A stretch of 64,000 nucleotides of DNA from Hevea brasiliensis. Its lineage: Eukaryota; Streptophyta; Magnoliopsida; Malpighiales; Euphorbiaceae. Made by a program: the position numbers and the translations under genes. Every line of letters begins with the position of its first letter. Within the stretch, counting starts at the first letter, position 1. Under the pieces are notes generated by a model. That model was not told the origin of the DNA. It saw nothing but the letters and a program-made list of their open reading frames with translations, and made no database searches. Shown here in pieces: positions 61,274 through 64,000 of the stretch. Where the stretch lies: NCBI RefSeq assembly GCF_030052815.1, contig NC_079505.1:65873899-65937898 (forward strand). The letters run 5' to 3'.

Positions 61274-63232
61274 TGTCACGACCCAACCTATGGGCCGGAC
61301 CGGCACAAGGACCTAGGCCAGCCTAAAGCCCCCGAGGCCTGTAGTAAGCCTAACTATTCCTTAACCCAACTCTAAGGCCCATTTGGGCCCAATTTCAAGA
61401 ATTCAACCGGACAGAGTCCGGCCATAAAATAGACCTTTCAACGAGGAGTTTTTAACTCACCCGACCTGTAAACACAATATATATCAATTGGGGAGCTCAG
61501 ATCACCCTCCACATACTCATAACAACATAAAATAAATGGGAGCTCAGCTCCCTCGTTCAGCCCAACACACATGCATAAAATAATAAGTTTACAGGTCCGC
61601 ATTGACAATTTATATTACAGACCCAATTCAAATAAATATTTCTAACACATGCAGAAATTCTAGAGTTAACAGGTTATACAAACAATAATAAACGACCTGC
61701 GAGGGAGAAAAGTAGGTTAACCTCAAAAATATCCTCTTGTGGCTTGGAAAAATATTGAACAGGAGTGAGCGTTAGACTCAGAGAGTAAAATATCAATTTT
61801 AACCATAATCTCTATAACTATCTAAAACTAATGCACCATGTAGAGTGAAATGCAACATCAGCAATATTTTCACATCATAACAGCAAAAAGGTAATTTGGA
61901 GCATTCACACACCCAATAATATCAATCATAATATATGGGAGCTGATCCCCTATATAGCTCTTTTAAATCCAAACTGTGTCAGCGAAGAACTCAAGCCGGA
62001 CTTTCGCTTAATAAATCAAATCGGGGTCCCAGCGAAGAACTCAAGCCGTGTTTACCCCGAAGGACAGGGTCCCAGCGAAGAACTCAAGCCGTGTCTACCC
62101 CGAAGGACCGGGTCCCAGTGAAGATCTCAAGCCGTGTCTACCCGTCCTATTCATAGTTAACACCACATCACCCACATGCCAATGCACGCACACTGCTCCA
62201 AATTACCACAATAACATCCATGGCACTTTAACAGTTATGAATGCAACATAAAACGTGCCTAGAGTTTAACTACATAGATACATACATATAAGTGATGCAT
62301 GGGCATGCTTAAATATATAATAATATCGAAATTACAATTAAAATTAATATTTTACTCACAGACTTGACAGTGATCACTGTGGCGGCTGGGCGGAGGAAGA
62401 AGGCTGTCCCGGCTCACCTGACAATTTTATTACAATCATTTAATAAATTTGACTCAATACAAGCTAAGAAAAAAACCAAATACGTCATAAGTCGTGCCGA
62501 AAATCCGGCAGAGTCTCCCATATATCTAGGACCTATCCAACCTGCAAAAGGGCTCAAAACGCACTTCTATATTCACAAATCATACACTCACAACTCAGTC
62601 ACATCACACAGCCCCTCCTGGGCCCATCCAAATAGTCCTCAATCACAATATATAAATTTACAGTTTAGTCCTTATAATTGATCATTTTTGCAAAAACTGC
62701 GCAAATAAGCTCTAAAAATTCTAAAATATTGCCCCGCGGTCCTTAGCAATATTACTAGGCTATTGCAAAAAGAATTATAATTTTCTGAGCTACCACGAAT
62801 ATTTTATGGATTTTTAATCCCATTTAAGCACTAGAAAATTACGATAAAGTAAGGTTCGGGTTTACCTATGCCGATTCCAACTTCGGGGACGCACTCGAGA
62901 CGTCTGACAATGGTGGGGTAGCCAAAACCTCGATCCAATTCGGAGACTTTTCTGGTAGCCGGTCTGTCTGGCCGGAAATTCACAGACTCGAACAACTGTC
63001 GAATTTCCGTGAATTGAAGATACCTACACGAAGCCCACAGTACATAAATTTTACGGAATTTTCAAAGCTCATTTAATGCTCGAAAAAATACTGTGAAGTT
63101 CCGTGGGACCCACCGAAAAACGGTGTCGGAAAAATTTAAAATTTATATTGCCGCGAAGCTCTCGACAAGTAGAGCCCTCTGGTACTCTCGGTTTTCTAGT
63201 GGGGTTCACAGTTTACGAGAAATCTAGCCCAA
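61274..63232 (-). mobile_element. 3' LTR of element E (D family), its first ~0.7 kb deleted
   Basis: Plus-strand start TGTCACGACCCAACC is the reverse complement of the D LTR end, and the match to D continues to 63232, equivalent to about 9166 in D. The first ~0.69 kb of the LTR, including the GC-rich block, is missing. A 43-bp tandem repeat lies at 61980-62145. There is no supported gene; short open frames over the repeat array are artefacts. Confidence 0.88.
61980..62145. repeat. 43-bp tandem array in the E LTR, four units
   Basis: Units contain CAGCGAAGAACTCAAGCCG followed by a variable part (TGTCTACCCCGAAGGACCGG in the best units). Unit starts are near 61980, 62027, 62070 and 62113; the first unit is longer and diverged. 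The equivalent array in LTR D (10240-10370, opposite strand) has three main units. Confidence 0.88.
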
Positions 63233-64000
63233 CTTGCCCTTCTTTTCAAATCTCATGACTCCCTTTATTGGAGAAACCTTCAGGAATACATAATCGCCTA
63301 CTGCAAACTCCACATCCCTCCGTCTGGGGTCTGCATAACTCTTCTGCCTACTGAAAGCTATTTTCAATCGTTCTCTGATTAAAGGAACTATCTCTGAAGT
63401 GTACTACACTAGGTCTACATCATGCACCTTCGCTTCTCCCATTTCCGTCCAACACAGAGGAGAACTACACTTTCTTCCATATAGCGCCTCATAGGGTGCA
63501 ATCCCTATGCTGGAATGGTAACTGTTGTTGTAGGCAAACTCAACCAAAGCTAGCTGGTCATCCCATTAACCTTCAAAATCCAAAACACTCATGCGAAGCA
63601 TATCTTCCAGTGTTTGGATTGTTCTTTCGGACTGTCCGTCTGTCTGAGGGTGGAAAGCAGTACTAAAGTTTAACTGTGTGCCAAGTGCCTCCTGTAACTT
63701 CCTCCAAAACCGAGAAGTGAACTGGGGCCCTCTGTCAGATATTATGGAAGCAAGAACTCCATGCAATCTGACTATTTCTCGATTATAGAGCTAGGCGTAC
63801 TATGCCACAGAATATGTAGTCTTCACAGGCAAAAAATGAGCTGATTTAGTTAGGCGGTCTACAATTACCCATATCGAATCATATCCTCGTGTGGTACGAG
63901 GCAACCCAGTCACAAAATCTATGGTAATCATTTCCCACTTCCATTCTGGGATAGGGAGCTCTTGCAGCTTCCCTAACAGTCTCTGGTGTTCAAACTTCAC
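63233..64000 (-). pseudogene. Integrase region of Tekay-like element E, broken, runs off right edge
   Basis: Read on the minus strand in one frame from the edge. The integrase core has [19 protein letters not shown] with the first catalytic Asp, [16 protein letters not shown], the second Asp in [12 protein letters not shown] (near 63740), and the Glu in [12 protein letters not shown] (near 63640). Then come APYEALYGRKC-type and GDYVFLKVSP segments, ending KGVMRFEKKGKL at about 63235, where it fuses to the LTR. The residues that should follow (SPRY... and the chromodomain) are deleted. In-frame stops are TAG at 63800-63802, 63791-63793 and 63404-63406, and TAA at 63566-63568; the TAGs replace expected Gln. 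Confidence 0.9.

Noticed and set aside
61935..62251. Two overlapping open frames over the 43-bp repeats
   Set aside because: They are repeat translation inside LTR E without domain resemblance; the D copy does not keep the same frames.

Overview
This window is eukaryotic plant nuclear DNA. It has GT-AG introns, an AT-rich background, nested LTR retrotransposons of plant-specific lineages (Athila-, Tekay- and Angela-like) and plant host genes. The host is probably a eudicot. I have no sequence evidence that fixes the family; Euphorbiaceae would be a guess from the general look of the repeats.

Layout. (1) Positions 1-31407 are a nested retrotransposon stack. An Athila-type Ty3/gypsy element B lies on the minus strand. 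It is interrupted by a second Athila-type element A (right part only, 1-2761) and, inside its 5' LTR, by a complete Tekay-type element C (6894-30947, 5-bp duplication CGACA). C carries a 2.6-kb solo LTR of another family (D, 8472-11062) in its 5' LTR and a complete Angela-type Ty1/copia element (F, 18365-27905, duplication CTAAT) in its 3' LTR. (2) Positions 31435-39542 are a second complete insertion, G (duplication GATGC): two 3.3-kb LTRs around a 1.4-kb interior holding only a decayed gag. (3) Positions 39543-47325 hold a very decayed minus-strand copia element, split by a minus-strand solo LTR of the C family (H, 40857-44355). (4) From 47326 to 61273 is the genic segment: a foldback MITE, the five-exon eIF5A gene (48793-51757, plus), a purine-permease-like gene (54403-56412, minus, with a short first exon inferred here), a small TTA-flanked MITE, and an LRR remnant of an NLR resistance gene split by a CACTA-like insertion. 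(5) From 61274 to the right edge lies another Tekay-like element, E, minus strand and of the D LTR family, with a deletion fusing its integrase region to the middle of its LTR.

Function. Only eIF5A and the purine permease look intact. All transposon coding regions seen are broken. Most premature stops in the gypsy elements sit where Gln or Trp is expected and are mainly TAG, as expected from cytosine deamination of methylated DNA. The two F LTRs differ only slightly by eye, so F looks like one of the youngest insertions. The nesting order gives a relative history: B before A and C; C before D and F.

I found no convincing previously undescribed biological system. The most interesting items are the gag-only element G, the clusters of short inverted repeats at matching places in both Athila LTRs, a frame-keeping 4 x 23-bp array replacing the gag zinc knuckle of F, the stop-codon bias, and the CACTA-like insertion in the NLR remnant. 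All counts and similarities come from reading by eye; no alignment or database search was run.
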